Shown here: piece after piece, positions 31,670 through 39,687 of the stretch | Layout: each line of letters starts with the position of its first letter | Position numbering within the stretch: position 1 is the stretch's first letter | NCBI GenBank assembly: GCA_020072585.1 | Contig: JAIQGL010000001.1 | Coordinates: 62,001 to 126,000, forward strand | Length of the DNA stretch: 64,000 nt | Direction of reading: 5' to 3' | Source of the DNA: Terriglobia bacterium | Lineage (GTDB): Bacteria; Acidobacteriota; Terriglobia; Terriglobales; Acidobacteriaceae | Made by a program: the position numbers and the translations under genes | The notes under the pieces: model-generated | Databases searched by the model: none | What the model was told of the DNA's origin: nothing | The model's input: only the letters and a program-made list of their open reading frames with translations

Positions 31670-32236
31670 TCACCCGGCGATTTTGGCCGTTACTTCCTTT
31701 TCTGCTCGATTGGGAAGCTTGCCGATCCAGACATTCCGGACCACTCCTTGATTGTCGACGAACAGGAGAGTGGGGGTCCCGTAGATTTCGAGTTCTGATA
31801 ATCTGGCCTGCAGTACCTCGTCAAATTCAACGCCCAGGCTCTTGGTGTACTCTTTTGCTGCTTCCGGCGGTTGCGGCAATATGGCAATTGTCCTGACGTT
31901 ATGGAGTTTACACAGCCGCGAGAGCTCACGATAAAACGCAGCGCTTTCCGTGCAGAAATGACAGGTAGCGGAAATCGCAAAAACGACATTTCTTTCGTTG
32001 CCCCGCCAATCAACATCGCGCAAAGCGAACCTGGTTCCAGCAGAAATCTGGCGCGGGTTTTCAGGCCGCTGCAGCAAATGGCTTCTTACCAGGACCACCG
32101 CAATTACCAGAGAAACCAGAATAATGGCGTAATTCGCCCCGGTTTCCACTTTTTTTGCCAAATCAGCCACGTTGTACCACACCCCAGTTGATGAAATTGG
32201 GTCCAGCGAAAGACGCGGCAACCAATGCGGCCGCAT
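31670..32236 (-). CDS. Membrane-anchored thioredoxin-like redoxin (TlpA-type)
   Basis: 188 residues from ATG 32236 (GGAG 10 bases upstream); TTG 32284 and GTG 32170 are alternatives. A single membrane helix (NYAIILVSLVIAVVLV, ~35-50) anchors a periplasmic thioredoxin fold: GTRFALRDVDWRG, active site ATCHFCTES with Cys92 and Cys95 (CHFC), and cis-Pro loop EIYGTPTLLFVD. Such proteins reduce or form disulfides in exported partners. The gene directly follows, on the same strand, a gene for a six-Cys exported peptide (stop at 32300), making that peptide the obvious candidate substrate. The pair lies between near-identical direct repeats. Confidence 0.8.
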   Translation of the reverse strand: MRPHWLPRLSLDPISSTGVWYNVADLAKKVETGANYAIILVSLVIAVVLVRSHLLQRPENPRQISAGTRFALRDVDWRGNERNVVFAISATCHFCTESAAFYRELSRLCKLHNVRTIAILPQPPEAAKEYTKSLGVEFDEVLQARLSELEIYGTPTLLFVDNQGVVRNVWIGKLPNRAEKEVTAKIAG

Positions 32237-32299
32237 CGTATTGCCGCTCCATACGAGCAGAATGTTACCTGGAAATTTCCCCAACGCCTGAACCGTCGC

Positions 32300-32500
32300 T
32301 TACTGACAGCGATTCACGCAAGCAATATAGACTTCGTCGCAGCCGAGAAGCCCTTGTTGTACACACTGCTGATAGTCATTGAGACAGTCATCCAGGCACG
32401 TGAAGGCATAGGCACGTGTAGGCTGTGACAAGGACAATGCGCCCACGATCAGGGCGCCAAGCACGAGCAAACGGGACACCGCTTTTTTGTAACTGGACAT
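32300..32500 (-). CDS. Small exported six-Cys peptide, predicted helical hairpin
   Basis: 66 residues. A consensus AAGGAGG lies 6 bases before the ATG. Signal peptide (SRLLVLGALIVGALSLSQ, cleavage probably after AYA). The mature ~34 residues have six Cys at 35, 39, 46, 54, 61 and 65, giving spacing 3-6-7-6-3, symmetric about the centre. Such a pattern fits two antiparallel helices stapled by disulfides 35-65, 39-61 and 46-54, as in CX3C helical-hairpin families. The redoxin gene follows immediately. Function unknown: it could be an antimicrobial, a metal-binding peptide or a structural one. Confidence 0.72.
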   Translation of the reverse strand: MSSYKKAVSRLLVLGALIVGALSLSQPTRAYAFTCLDDCLNDYQQCVQQGLLGCDEVYIACVNRCQ

Positions 32501-32742
32501 GTTCGACCTCCTTCCAGAATCAAGTCTGCAGGCGAACTATATTCCCGAGGATGCTGAAAAGAATGAAAGGGCGCAATCATTTACATATCCGAAAACGAAC
32601 CTTCCGATGCCAATCTGGCACGCAAAATACGACGCGCGCGCCTTCGCTTTGCCGTCAACCCGGGCCCGGCCTTGAATCGCTCGGCATGTTTCAGGTCCAG
32701 ATTTCCTCGGGTGCCTGTTTCCTTTCCTTGAGCAATGAGTAG

Positions 32743-32769
32743 GTCTTGCGGCTATACTGTTACGCTTCT
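32743..32769. repeat. Direct repeat, copy 2, promoter region of the M14 peptidase
   Basis: Partner of 31607-31633 (26 of 27 bases equal). TATACT at 32753-32758 with TTGAGC at 32728-32733 (19-base spacing) could be the promoter of the peptidase gene starting at 32799. Confidence 0.8.
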
Positions 32770-32798
32770 TCCATTCCCAAAGACAGAGATCACCAACC

Positions 32799-35378
32799 AT
32801 GCCCAAGCAGAAGAGCGCTGCCCTCGTCGTTGCCTTGCTTTTTCTCGCGACCGCCACACAGACTTTCGCGCAGAAGACCTCTCATGTCCCCACGCCTTCT
32901 GAAGTTCTGGGCTTTGAAGTTGGCGCGGACCGCAAGCTCGCTGACTATCGCCAGATCGCCTCGTACTTCAAGGCGCTCAGCGCGGCTTCGGACCGCGTAC
33001 AAATCCAGGTCCTGGGCAAGACCACGCTGGGCGAAGAGATGTTTATGGCCGTGATCTCCTCCGCGGATAACCTGCGCAACAAAGCCAAATATCAAGACAT
33101 CGCCCGTAAGCTGGCCGATCCGCGCGGCCTGTCAAAAGATCAGATTGACGCGCTCGCCAGTGAAGGCAAAGCCATCTTTCTGCTCACGTGCAACATTCAC
33201 TCCACTGAAATCGGCTCCAGCCAGATGGCCATGGAGTGGGCCTACAAACTCGCCACCACCGCCGATCCTGAAATGCTGCGCCGTCTCAATGACGTCATCA
33301 TTCTGCTGGTGCCTTCGCTCAATCCTGATGGCGAGACCATGGTGACCGAATGGTATCGCAAATATCTCGGCACAAAGTATGAAGGCGGCGCCATGCCGTA
33401 TCTCTACCACCACTATGTCGGGCATGACGATAATCGTGACTGGTACATGCTCACCCAGATTGAAACCAGGAACGTGAACCAGGCCGTCTATCACGAATGG
33501 TTCCCGCAGTTCTGGCTGGATGAGCACCAGATGGGCTACTACGGCCCGCGCATTTACATTCCGCCCAACGCTGATCCTGTCGCCAAGCTCGTCAACCCGC
33601 TGGTGCATCGCGGCAACAATCTGGTGGGTGCCGCCATGGGCTGGCGGCTGGAAGAAGCCGGCAAATCCGGCGTGATCTATAACTACTCTTTTGATGCCTA
33701 CTGGCCCGGCGGCACGCGCAACACCGGCTGGTGGAAAAATATGTACGGCGTGTTGACGGAGGTTGCGTCCGCGCGCATCGCCACGCCCATGCGGATTTCT
33801 CCTACTGAACTTCAGGGCGGGACCAAGGGCCTGATCAGCTATCAGCAGCAGATCAATTTTCCCAATCCCTGGCCTGGCGGCACGTGGCGCATCCGCGACA
33901 TCATGGACTATGAGCTTCTGGTCTCTGATGCTGCTCTTGAGACCATGAGCAAGTATCGCCGTGAGCTTCTCCATGGCGTCGCCAGCATGGCCGCCGAAGC
34001 CATTCATTCCGCTGATTCCTCTGAGTTCTGGCGCATTCCACTCGACGACCAGCGTGATCCCGTTGTCGCCTCCCGCCTCGCTGCGCTCATGCTTGAGCAC
34101 GGCGCGGAGGTAAAGCTCGCCAAGGACGGAAAAACTTTCTTGCTTCCCACGGCCCAGCCGTATGGCCGCTTCGTCGATGAGATGCTCGGCATCCAGCGCT
34201 ACCCTGAAGTCCGGCCCGCGCCCGGCAGTGGCATTCTTGAACCCTATGACGTTGCTGCCTGGTCGCTTCCGCTCATGATGGGCGTAAAAGCGGAAAAGAC
34301 AAAACTCTCCGCTGCTGAACAGCAGTCAGCCAAAGTGATCAAAACAGTAACGTGGCCTGAAAGCGGACTCACCGGCAAAGGTGGTTACTATTCCATTGCT
34401 GACCGTCAGAACAACGCGTTCGCTCTGGTCAATGCCATGCAGAAAGCAGGCGGGCAGGTTTTCTTGCAGCATGCCGCCGGCCAGTCGCCGCAATGGATTT
34501 TTGCTGCTCATGCTCAGCTCGCCGCCAACGCGGAGAAGTTGCATCTTGCCCTTGCCGCCATTTCTGACCTGCCGAAAGGAGCGGCGCCGCTCAAAGCAGT
34601 CCGCGTTGCGCTGTACAAACCCTACGTTGCCTCCATGGACGAAGGCTGGACCCGCTTTGTCCTTGAGCAATACGGCTTCAATATCAAGAACATTGAGAAC
34701 AAGCAGGTGCGCGCCGGCAATCTTAACGCTGCGTTTGATGTTGTCATCCTTCCCGATACGGGCCGGGAAATCATCACGGAAGGCCGCCAGGGCCGTGAAG
34801 GTTACTTTGAAGACTTTCCTCCTGAATATTCAGGCGGCATCGGCAAGGAAGGAGTGCGCGCGCTCCGGGATTTTGTTGACAAGGGCGGAACGCTGATCAC
34901 CCTCGCCCATTCGTCAGAACTTATCTTTGGTGAAGACTTCAATCTGCCCGTGCGCAATGCTGTGTCCGGCGCTGCGGGCCGCGGCGCGGGTGCGGTTCCA
35001 GCTTCAGCTTCAGCGGCTGACTTTAACATTCCCGGATCGCTCCTGCGCGTTTACGTCGATGAACAACATCCTGTCGGCTTCGGCATGCCCCGGGAGGTCG
35101 CCGCTTTCGTTGATGCGCCGCTCGCCTTTCAGACCACCTCGCCCGGCACTGACACCGAGCGCTCCGTCATCGCCTGGTATCCGGACAATGCCAAAGACAT
35201 CCTCGTCTCCGGCTACGCTCACGGTGCTGAGCGCCTGGAGCGCAAGGCTGCCGTCGTGAGCTTTACCCGCGGCAAAGGCAAGATCGTCATGTTCGGCTTC
35301 CGCGTGCAGCACCGCGCCCAGACGGAAGGGACGTTTCAAATGCTCTTCAATGCCATTGAGTGGGCGGGCATGGAATAG
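32799..35378 (+). CDS. Exported M14-family zinc carboxypeptidase-like protein
   Basis: 859 residues. Signal peptide (ALVVALLFLATATQTFAQ). The M14 domain covers about 45-400: CNIHSTEIGSSQMAMEW supplies the zinc ligands His134 and Glu137, and His243 in WLDEHQMGYYGP the likely third. The region ~470-859 continues into domains of unknown role, with a glutamine-amidotransferase-like stretch (AAFDVVILPDTGREIITEGR, LRDFVDKGGTLITLAHSSEL). These periplasmic or secreted enzymes usually trim C-terminal residues from peptides. It is in the plus direction after the redoxin/peptide pair, with a repeat-containing promoter. Confidence 0.9.
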   Translation: MPKQKSAALVVALLFLATATQTFAQKTSHVPTPSEVLGFEVGADRKLADYRQIASYFKALSAASDRVQIQVLGKTTLGEEMFMAVISSADNLRNKAKYQDIARKLADPRGLSKDQIDALASEGKAIFLLTCNIHSTEIGSSQMAMEWAYKLATTADPEMLRRLNDVIILLVPSLNPDGETMVTEWYRKYLGTKYEGGAMPYLYHHYVGHDDNRDWYMLTQIETRNVNQAVYHEWFPQFWLDEHQMGYYGPRIYIPPNADPVAKLVNPLVHRGNNLVGAAMGWRLEEAGKSGVIYNYSFDAYWPGGTRNTGWWKNMYGVLTEVASARIATPMRISPTELQGGTKGLISYQQQINFPNPWPGGTWRIRDIMDYELLVSDAALETMSKYRRELLHGVASMAAEAIHSADSSEFWRIPLDDQRDPVVASRLAALMLEHGAEVKLAKDGKTFLLPTAQPYGRFVDEMLGIQRYPEVRPAPGSGILEPYDVAAWSLPLMMGVKAEKTKLSAAEQQSAKVIKTVTWPESGLTGKGGYYSIADRQNNAFALVNAMQKAGGQVFLQHAAGQSPQWIFAAHAQLAANAEKLHLALAAISDLPKGAAPLKAVRVALYKPYVASMDEGWTRFVLEQYGFNIKNIENKQVRAGNLNAAFDVVILPDTGREIITEGRQGREGYFEDFPPEYSGGIGKEGVRALRDFVDKGGTLITLAHSSELIFGEDFNLPVRNAVSGAAGRGAGAVPASASAADFNIPGSLLRVYVDEQHPVGFGMPREVAAFVDAPLAFQTTSPGTDTERSVIAWYPDNAKDILVSGYAHGAERLERKAAVVSFTRGKGKIVMFGFRVQHRAQTEGTFQMLFNAIEWAGME

Positions 35379-35408
35379 GAGCCTTCGTTTTAGGCTGATT
35401 TGCTAGCC

Positions 35409-36398
35409 TCAGTGCGTATGATTTCCCGTTTGCTTGGAGGTAAGCGCGACTTCGGTTTCCACTGCAACTTTAAGAGAATCGAGAGAAACGGCGCCGGTAA
35501 TTTTGCGGCCGTTGATGAAGAGCGTTGGCGTGCCTGTGATTCCCAAGGGTTCGACGTCCACAATCCGGGCTTGAACGCGTCGAGCGGTCTCGGGCGAATG
35601 TATGCAGAAGTCATAGGCCTGCGCCGCGACGCCTGATTGCACAGCGAGCCCCCGCAATTGCTGGGTTGCTGTTTTGGCGGCAATCTCCTGCTGGTGCTGA
35701 TACACAAGATGCTCGAACTTCCAGAATTGCGAAGAACTCTGTGCCGCCGCACATTCGCCGGCAATGGCGGCTGCCTGCGCCCACGGATGAATTTTTGTGA
35801 GGGGATGGTTCTTAAAGACCCACCGCAGAGACTGGGGAAAGGCGGCCCGTAATTGTTCGAGCTCTCCGTTGAGCTGGGCGCAAAATGGACATTCAAAATC
35901 GCCGAATTCAATCAGTGTTACCGTGGCATCGGAAGGGCCGGTTGCCGGTGCATCTGCGACCAGGGGCGCAAGCCTGTCACGATCGCCACTCCAGGGGTCT
36001 GAGGAAAGTTTGTCGAGCGAACCGCGCAGGATCTCTCCGCCGTCTGACGTGACGTAAAAAACATTTGTGACCGGCGGTTGGCTGTTATTCAGGCGCACAA
36101 CCGCTTTGCGAATTCCGTGTGCATCCGCGGCGCTGAACTCAACGACTTGAATGTCGCGCATCGGAACGAGCGCCGTGCGAGCCACATAGTCCCGCAGACG
36201 TTCGCGAAACGGCGCTTCCTCTGGACTTGAATCGGTGGTGCGGGCAATGTTGCTCGGATTTTCTTGTGCGCGCGTTGCGGGAGGGAGAGCGAACCCGATT
36301 CCTAAGGCCGAAATCAGGATAGCGAGAGACCCAAAATGAGTGAAACCGGGCTTCCGCCGCAAGGGCAGTACCGCCATACAGTCAAGAATCCTTTGCAT
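35409..36398 (-). CDS. DsbA/DsbG-like thiol-disulfide oxidoreductase (thioredoxin_4 type)
   Basis: 329 residues from ATG 36398 (AAGGTG about 6 bases upstream); the longer frame to 36524 lacks a site. N-terminal hydrophobic segment (FGSLAILISALGIGFALPPA), a ~100-residue N-domain, then the thioredoxin fold with FGDFECPFCAQLN (CPFC, Cys170/173), HPLTKIHPWAQAAAIAGECA, and cis-Pro loop GITGTPTLFINGRK. This form of periplasmic DsbA-like protein usually introduces or isomerises disulfides. Upstream in the same direction is a Cys-rich exported protein gene (36530-37120), a probable substrate. Confidence 0.88.
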   Translation of the reverse strand: MQRILDCMAVLPLRRKPGFTHFGSLAILISALGIGFALPPATRAQENPSNIARTTDSSPEEAPFRERLRDYVARTALVPMRDIQVVEFSAADAHGIRKAVVRLNNSQPPVTNVFYVTSDGGEILRGSLDKLSSDPWSGDRDRLAPLVADAPATGPSDATVTLIEFGDFECPFCAQLNGELEQLRAAFPQSLRWVFKNHPLTKIHPWAQAAAIAGECAAAQSSSQFWKFEHLVYQHQQEIAAKTATQQLRGLAVQSGVAAQAYDFCIHSPETARRVQARIVDVEPLGITGTPTLFINGRKITGAVSLDSLKVAVETEVALTSKQTGNHTH

Positions 36399-36453
36399 AG
36401 GCACCTTTTGGCATAATCCGCGAAAGGTCCAAGGGGATGGGACTCCTGTCACA

Positions 36454-36510
36454 CAGCCTGGGCATCCCCTGTTACTGAAGACAAAAAACAGAAGTGGTGT
36501 GCCCAGGCTG
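36454..36510. promoter_or_regulatory. Hairpin between the Cys-rich gene and the DsbA-like gene
   Basis: CAGCCTGGGCA (36454-36464) pairs perfectly over 11 bases with TGCCCAGGCTG (36500-36510). An inner CCTGT/ACAG pair may extend it. There is no T-run, so it may set mRNA stability or relative expression of the two genes rather than end transcription. Confidence 0.5.
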
Positions 36511-36529
36511 CGCAATTCTCTCAAGCCCG

Positions 36530-37120
36530 CTATTTTTTACGGCGGGCCTTTCGCAGACCAGTGTTGCACGCATTTATGCACGCCAGCTTCTGTGGAAGTG
36601 TGGTCCAGCAGCATACGATACCGTTGTCACAGAGCAGGCAGGGGTCTCCCCCATTCGCACAGGTTTTTGTGGCGAGATTGGATGTGACTACCTTTAATGT
36701 GATCGCGGGCAGGCCAAACTGTGCCAGGTCCGCAAGTTGAATTGAATCGCCGGTCGCCCCAATCACGTAAGAGCCAAGCGCTTTCGTGTCTGAGTTGCGG
36801 GCTGTCTGAAATGATGGACCTTTCGCATCTGTCCAGCTGTCTCCCAGGACCGCTCGAACGCGCACTGAGACCATCTGACCTGACATGTATGGTTCGAGCT
36901 GTACGCCGAAAACTCCTTTCGCGCCAGGAGTCGGAATGATGGATGATACTTTGCTTTGAACAGGAACGGTTTCGGAGGAACCATCCGGCATGGTGACGGA
37001 AATTCCCATCGTGTTAACTGCCTGGGTGGACCGCTGCCCCTTGGAGGTTCCCGCAAATAATGGAGAGGCAAGAAGCAATGCGGCACAGGCTAAGACAAGA
37101 TTCACGCGTGTGCGTCCCAT
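36530..37120 (-). CDS. Exported protein with Cys-rich C-terminus, unknown function
   Basis: 196 residues. Signal peptide (VLACAALLLASPLFAG). Residues ~30-145 form a beta-rich domain with repeated Val/Ser strands (GISVTMPDGSSETVPV, VFGVQLEPYMSGQMVSVRVR). The last 45 residues hold seven Cys (154, 161, 164, 170, 171, 181, 185) in TCANGGDPCLLCDNGIVCCW and a tail of basic residues (RKARRKK). Disulfide-bonded or metal-binding in the periplasm is likely. The following gene on the strand encodes a DsbA-like enzyme, and the arrangement parallels the peptide/redoxin pair at 31.7-32.5 kb. Confidence 0.68.
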   Translation of the reverse strand: MGRTRVNLVLACAALLLASPLFAGTSKGQRSTQAVNTMGISVTMPDGSSETVPVQSKVSSIIPTPGAKGVFGVQLEPYMSGQMVSVRVRAVLGDSWTDAKGPSFQTARNSDTKALGSYVIGATGDSIQLADLAQFGLPAITLKVVTSNLATKTCANGGDPCLLCDNGIVCCWTTLPQKLACINACNTGLRKARRKK

Positions 37121-37671
37121 TTTGGCACTCCTTTCGTGTCAACGAGACTTCCACATTTTTCCCAGTAGTGTCTCGATCTGACACTCTAGTCGGCTGACAA
37201 GGTACTCCAAATCCAGTCTATGTGCAAGCTATTATCCAGGGTCGGATTTATCCCTTAATAGCTGCTATGTTCGAAAGCTATGCTCTTTTAGATAGAAGTA
37301 TTTTGTGGCCCAATAAGAGAAAGTTGGAGCGGCAAAAGTGGAACCAAGTTCCTAGGTGCAGAATCTATACAAGCTCTGTTGAAACTACAAAGTCTTATTA
37401 ATCTATTGATTGGATATTGCGCGATCAAATATCAGCCCATAGCCAGGTGCCGGGGGAAGTGATGTCCCTGAACCATCTATTTCCCCTTGCTCTCATGTTT
37501 TGATGTTAGAAGAATTGTATTAGGCAGCGCCTTAACCCCAAGAAACAGCTCTGGAAATCCGCTTAGCGCGCGACATTCTGCGGCATTGCCGCCGCTGACT
37601 TGCTTTGTCGCTTTTCTGCCGGTCCTCCGTTTGGGTAATTTTCTATTGTGCATCACTCCCGGAGGGAGCCC
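37121..37671. other. Intergenic region, comparatively AT-rich
   Basis: 551 bases between the divergent genes at 37120 (minus) and 37672 (plus). No open frame of interest, no palindromes beyond short ones, and base composition clearly lower in GC than the flanking genes. It may hold two promoters, but none is convincing. Confidence 0.4.
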
Positions 37672-38469
37672 ATGAAGAAGTTAGCCATCGCGGTTTTCAT
37701 GCTCTTGTTCGCTGGATCGTATGCTGGCGCCTCGGGCAAGAAGGTGTGGAGCATCAACGTTCGCAGGTTTGAATACCGCGGCGATCGTACAAGGACCATT
37801 GTGCGCTGGCGCGGCCCATATGTGGTGATTGGATCGTTTAAGTTCATTCGCGATGAAATCAACCGGCAGTGTGTGCTTGCTTTCGATCCTAACCAGCCAT
37901 TGCTGGTCTTTGATACCGTTCGCCGCATGCAGGTCCCTAAGGAAATTCTGGGCGCCTATGAAAGTGGGTGGGAGCCGCCTCGCGCCCAAAAAAATTCTTA
38001 TCCCTGCGCGCAGAGCACTCGTTTTTTCCCCTCGCTGCCCATTATCAGCATGAGTCCCGAACTATCCTACGAATATTCCTGGGAAAATGAGGAGTTCATT
38101 GTCTCTGACATACACCTGAAAGAAAAATACCGGATCCCTGCGCTTTATGGCTGCTGGGGCACTTGCTTTGTTTCCGACCGGACAGGCTCGCGATTCGCTC
38201 TTCTGGAGGAAGGTCAGACTTGGGCGGCAAGGATCGTCAATGCGATTGAACAATACCGCGATGATATCTATACCAACAAGAAAGTGATGAGAATCTTTTC
38301 TTCCCAGGACGGGAAAAAGCTCTTCGAGCATTCGTGGCTAAAACCGGTAGATTGCCGGGCTTCCGGCTTGGATCTGACCGAAAGGGTCGCCTTCTCTGAC
38401 GGCGGAGAGATGGTTGCCGTTCTGGGAGATGACGCGGATCTGGAGATCTTCCGCATTTCAGACAATTAA
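37672..38469 (+). CDS. Exported hypothetical protein, 265 aa
   Basis: Strong site GGAGGGAG before ATG 37672. Signal peptide (MKKLAIAVFMLLFAGSYAGA). Beta-rich mature domain with phrases recalling propeller blades (VWSINVRRFEYRGDRTRTIV, RVAFSDGGEMVAVLGDDADL). Cys at FDPNQPLLVFDT-flanking RQCVLA, PCAQST, YGCWGTCF and PVDCRAS could form disulfides. No known family is recognised. It is convergent with the LolA-like gene, 57 bases apart. Confidence 0.7.
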   Translation: MKKLAIAVFMLLFAGSYAGASGKKVWSINVRRFEYRGDRTRTIVRWRGPYVVIGSFKFIRDEINRQCVLAFDPNQPLLVFDTVRRMQVPKEILGAYESGWEPPRAQKNSYPCAQSTRFFPSLPIISMSPELSYEYSWENEEFIVSDIHLKEKYRIPALYGCWGTCFVSDRTGSRFALLEEGQTWAARIVNAIEQYRDDIYTNKKVMRIFSSQDGKKLFEHSWLKPVDCRASGLDLTERVAFSDGGEMVAVLGDDADLEIFRISDN

Positions 38470-38526
38470 CGATCCCGCTGACCGCATACGGACGGCACTC
38501 ATGCCGGAGCGCATCTGCAATTGGAT

Positions 38527-39534
38527 TTACTTCGGCGCCGGCTTCTCCTCCGTCGGCACCTCTCTCACCCCCGGCAGGATCTTCACCGATGAGCTGAACT
38601 TTTTGTAGTTGGAAAAAGTGTCTTCCTGCTCGATCGCCTCGTTTTTAAGCAACGCGATCCTGGCCCCGCCATTGATATAAAACCGCCGCATCAGCCAGAC
38701 TTCGTTGTTCAAATGCATCTGCTGGAAGTTAAAGCGCGATCCCGGATGCAGACGGACCAGAAAAAGACCGAAGGAGATGGTGTCAAAGTTCTCCGCCTCC
38801 ACCCGCACCCAGCTATATTGCTTCTTGTCGATCCACATCTTGCCCTTGATTTTCTTGAGCATGTCGGCATGCGGCTGGGTGGGTTTAAAGTCCGGGCGCG
38901 GCGTGGCTTCAATGACCCATGTATCGGTTCCTTCCAGCTCCTCTTCTCCCACAATGCGGAAGTCGTAGGCATTCACCACATCGCGCAGAAAGGCCCGGCC
39001 TTCTTCGCGCTCCTTCTTCTCTTTTGCATGGCGCTTCTGACGGTCTTCTTCGCTCTCTTTGCGATATTTGGCCAGAAATTTTTCCTGCTTCTCATCTTCT
39101 TTTTTCTGCTCTTTCTCGCTGAGCGGCTTGTCGTCAATCATGATCAGCCTGGAGTATTCCTCGCCATAGTAGAAGCTGATGTCAAAGGTTTTGATCTCCG
39201 TGGACTTCACGTTCCCATGCTTGTCCAGGTGTTTCAAAACCTCACGATGCTGGCAGGTATAGCTGCGTGCCAGCTCCAGGGTCCGCCGGTCGAGCTCCAC
39301 GGCCCTGCGCATGATCTCTTTGGGATCGTTCGTCGGCGGCAGCTGCGCCAACTCGCTCTCAGGTCCGCTTTGCTGCGTCGCGGATACAGGCTCTGGCGCT
39401 GCAGCGGGTGTGGGCGAGCTTTGGGCTTTGGGCGCGGAAGCCCCGTTGGCCGGAGCTTCCTGCTGTGCGCTGGCCATCACACAAAAAAGTGCTGCAAGGA
39501 CTACATAGCCGGGCTTGGTAAGCCGTTTTAACAT
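38527..39534 (-). CDS. Exported outer-membrane-lipoprotein-sorting-like protein
   Basis: 335 residues from ATG 39534. Signal peptide (TKPGYVVLAALFCVMASA), Ala/Pro-rich linker, helical YTCQHREVLKHLDKHGN, a charged coiled-coil insert (EKEQKKEDEKQEKFLAKYRK, HAKEKKEREEGRAFLRD), then beta strands YDFRIVGEEELEGTDTWVIE, GKMWIDKKQYSWVRVE and a final helix/strand part. This resembles LolA/LolB-like half-barrel proteins (DUF4292 type). A longer in-frame extension to 40074 is antisense to the gene at 39688 and is not credible. Possible lipid or lipoprotein handling in the periplasm. Confidence 0.72.
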   Translation of the reverse strand: MLKRLTKPGYVVLAALFCVMASAQQEAPANGASAPKAQSSPTPAAAPEPVSATQQSGPESELAQLPPTNDPKEIMRRAVELDRRTLELARSYTCQHREVLKHLDKHGNVKSTEIKTFDISFYYGEEYSRLIMIDDKPLSEKEQKKEDEKQEKFLAKYRKESEEDRQKRHAKEKKEREEGRAFLRDVVNAYDFRIVGEEELEGTDTWVIEATPRPDFKPTQPHADMLKKIKGKMWIDKKQYSWVRVEAENFDTISFGLFLVRLHPGSRFNFQQMHLNNEVWLMRRFYINGGARIALLKNEAIEQEDTFSNYKKFSSSVKILPGVREVPTEEKPAPK

Positions 39535-39687
39535 GGATGGGAAACCTGCGTGCCTTCTTGCCAGTCTAGCCGTAGTTTGCCCGGCTGAACAAGAGAAAGT
39601 CCCGCCCAAAACCATCTGTTTAGCTGCTATACTGAGGCCAGTCGGTACACCCCCCAAAGCCAGATCCAATACCCCCTTGGGAGTCAT

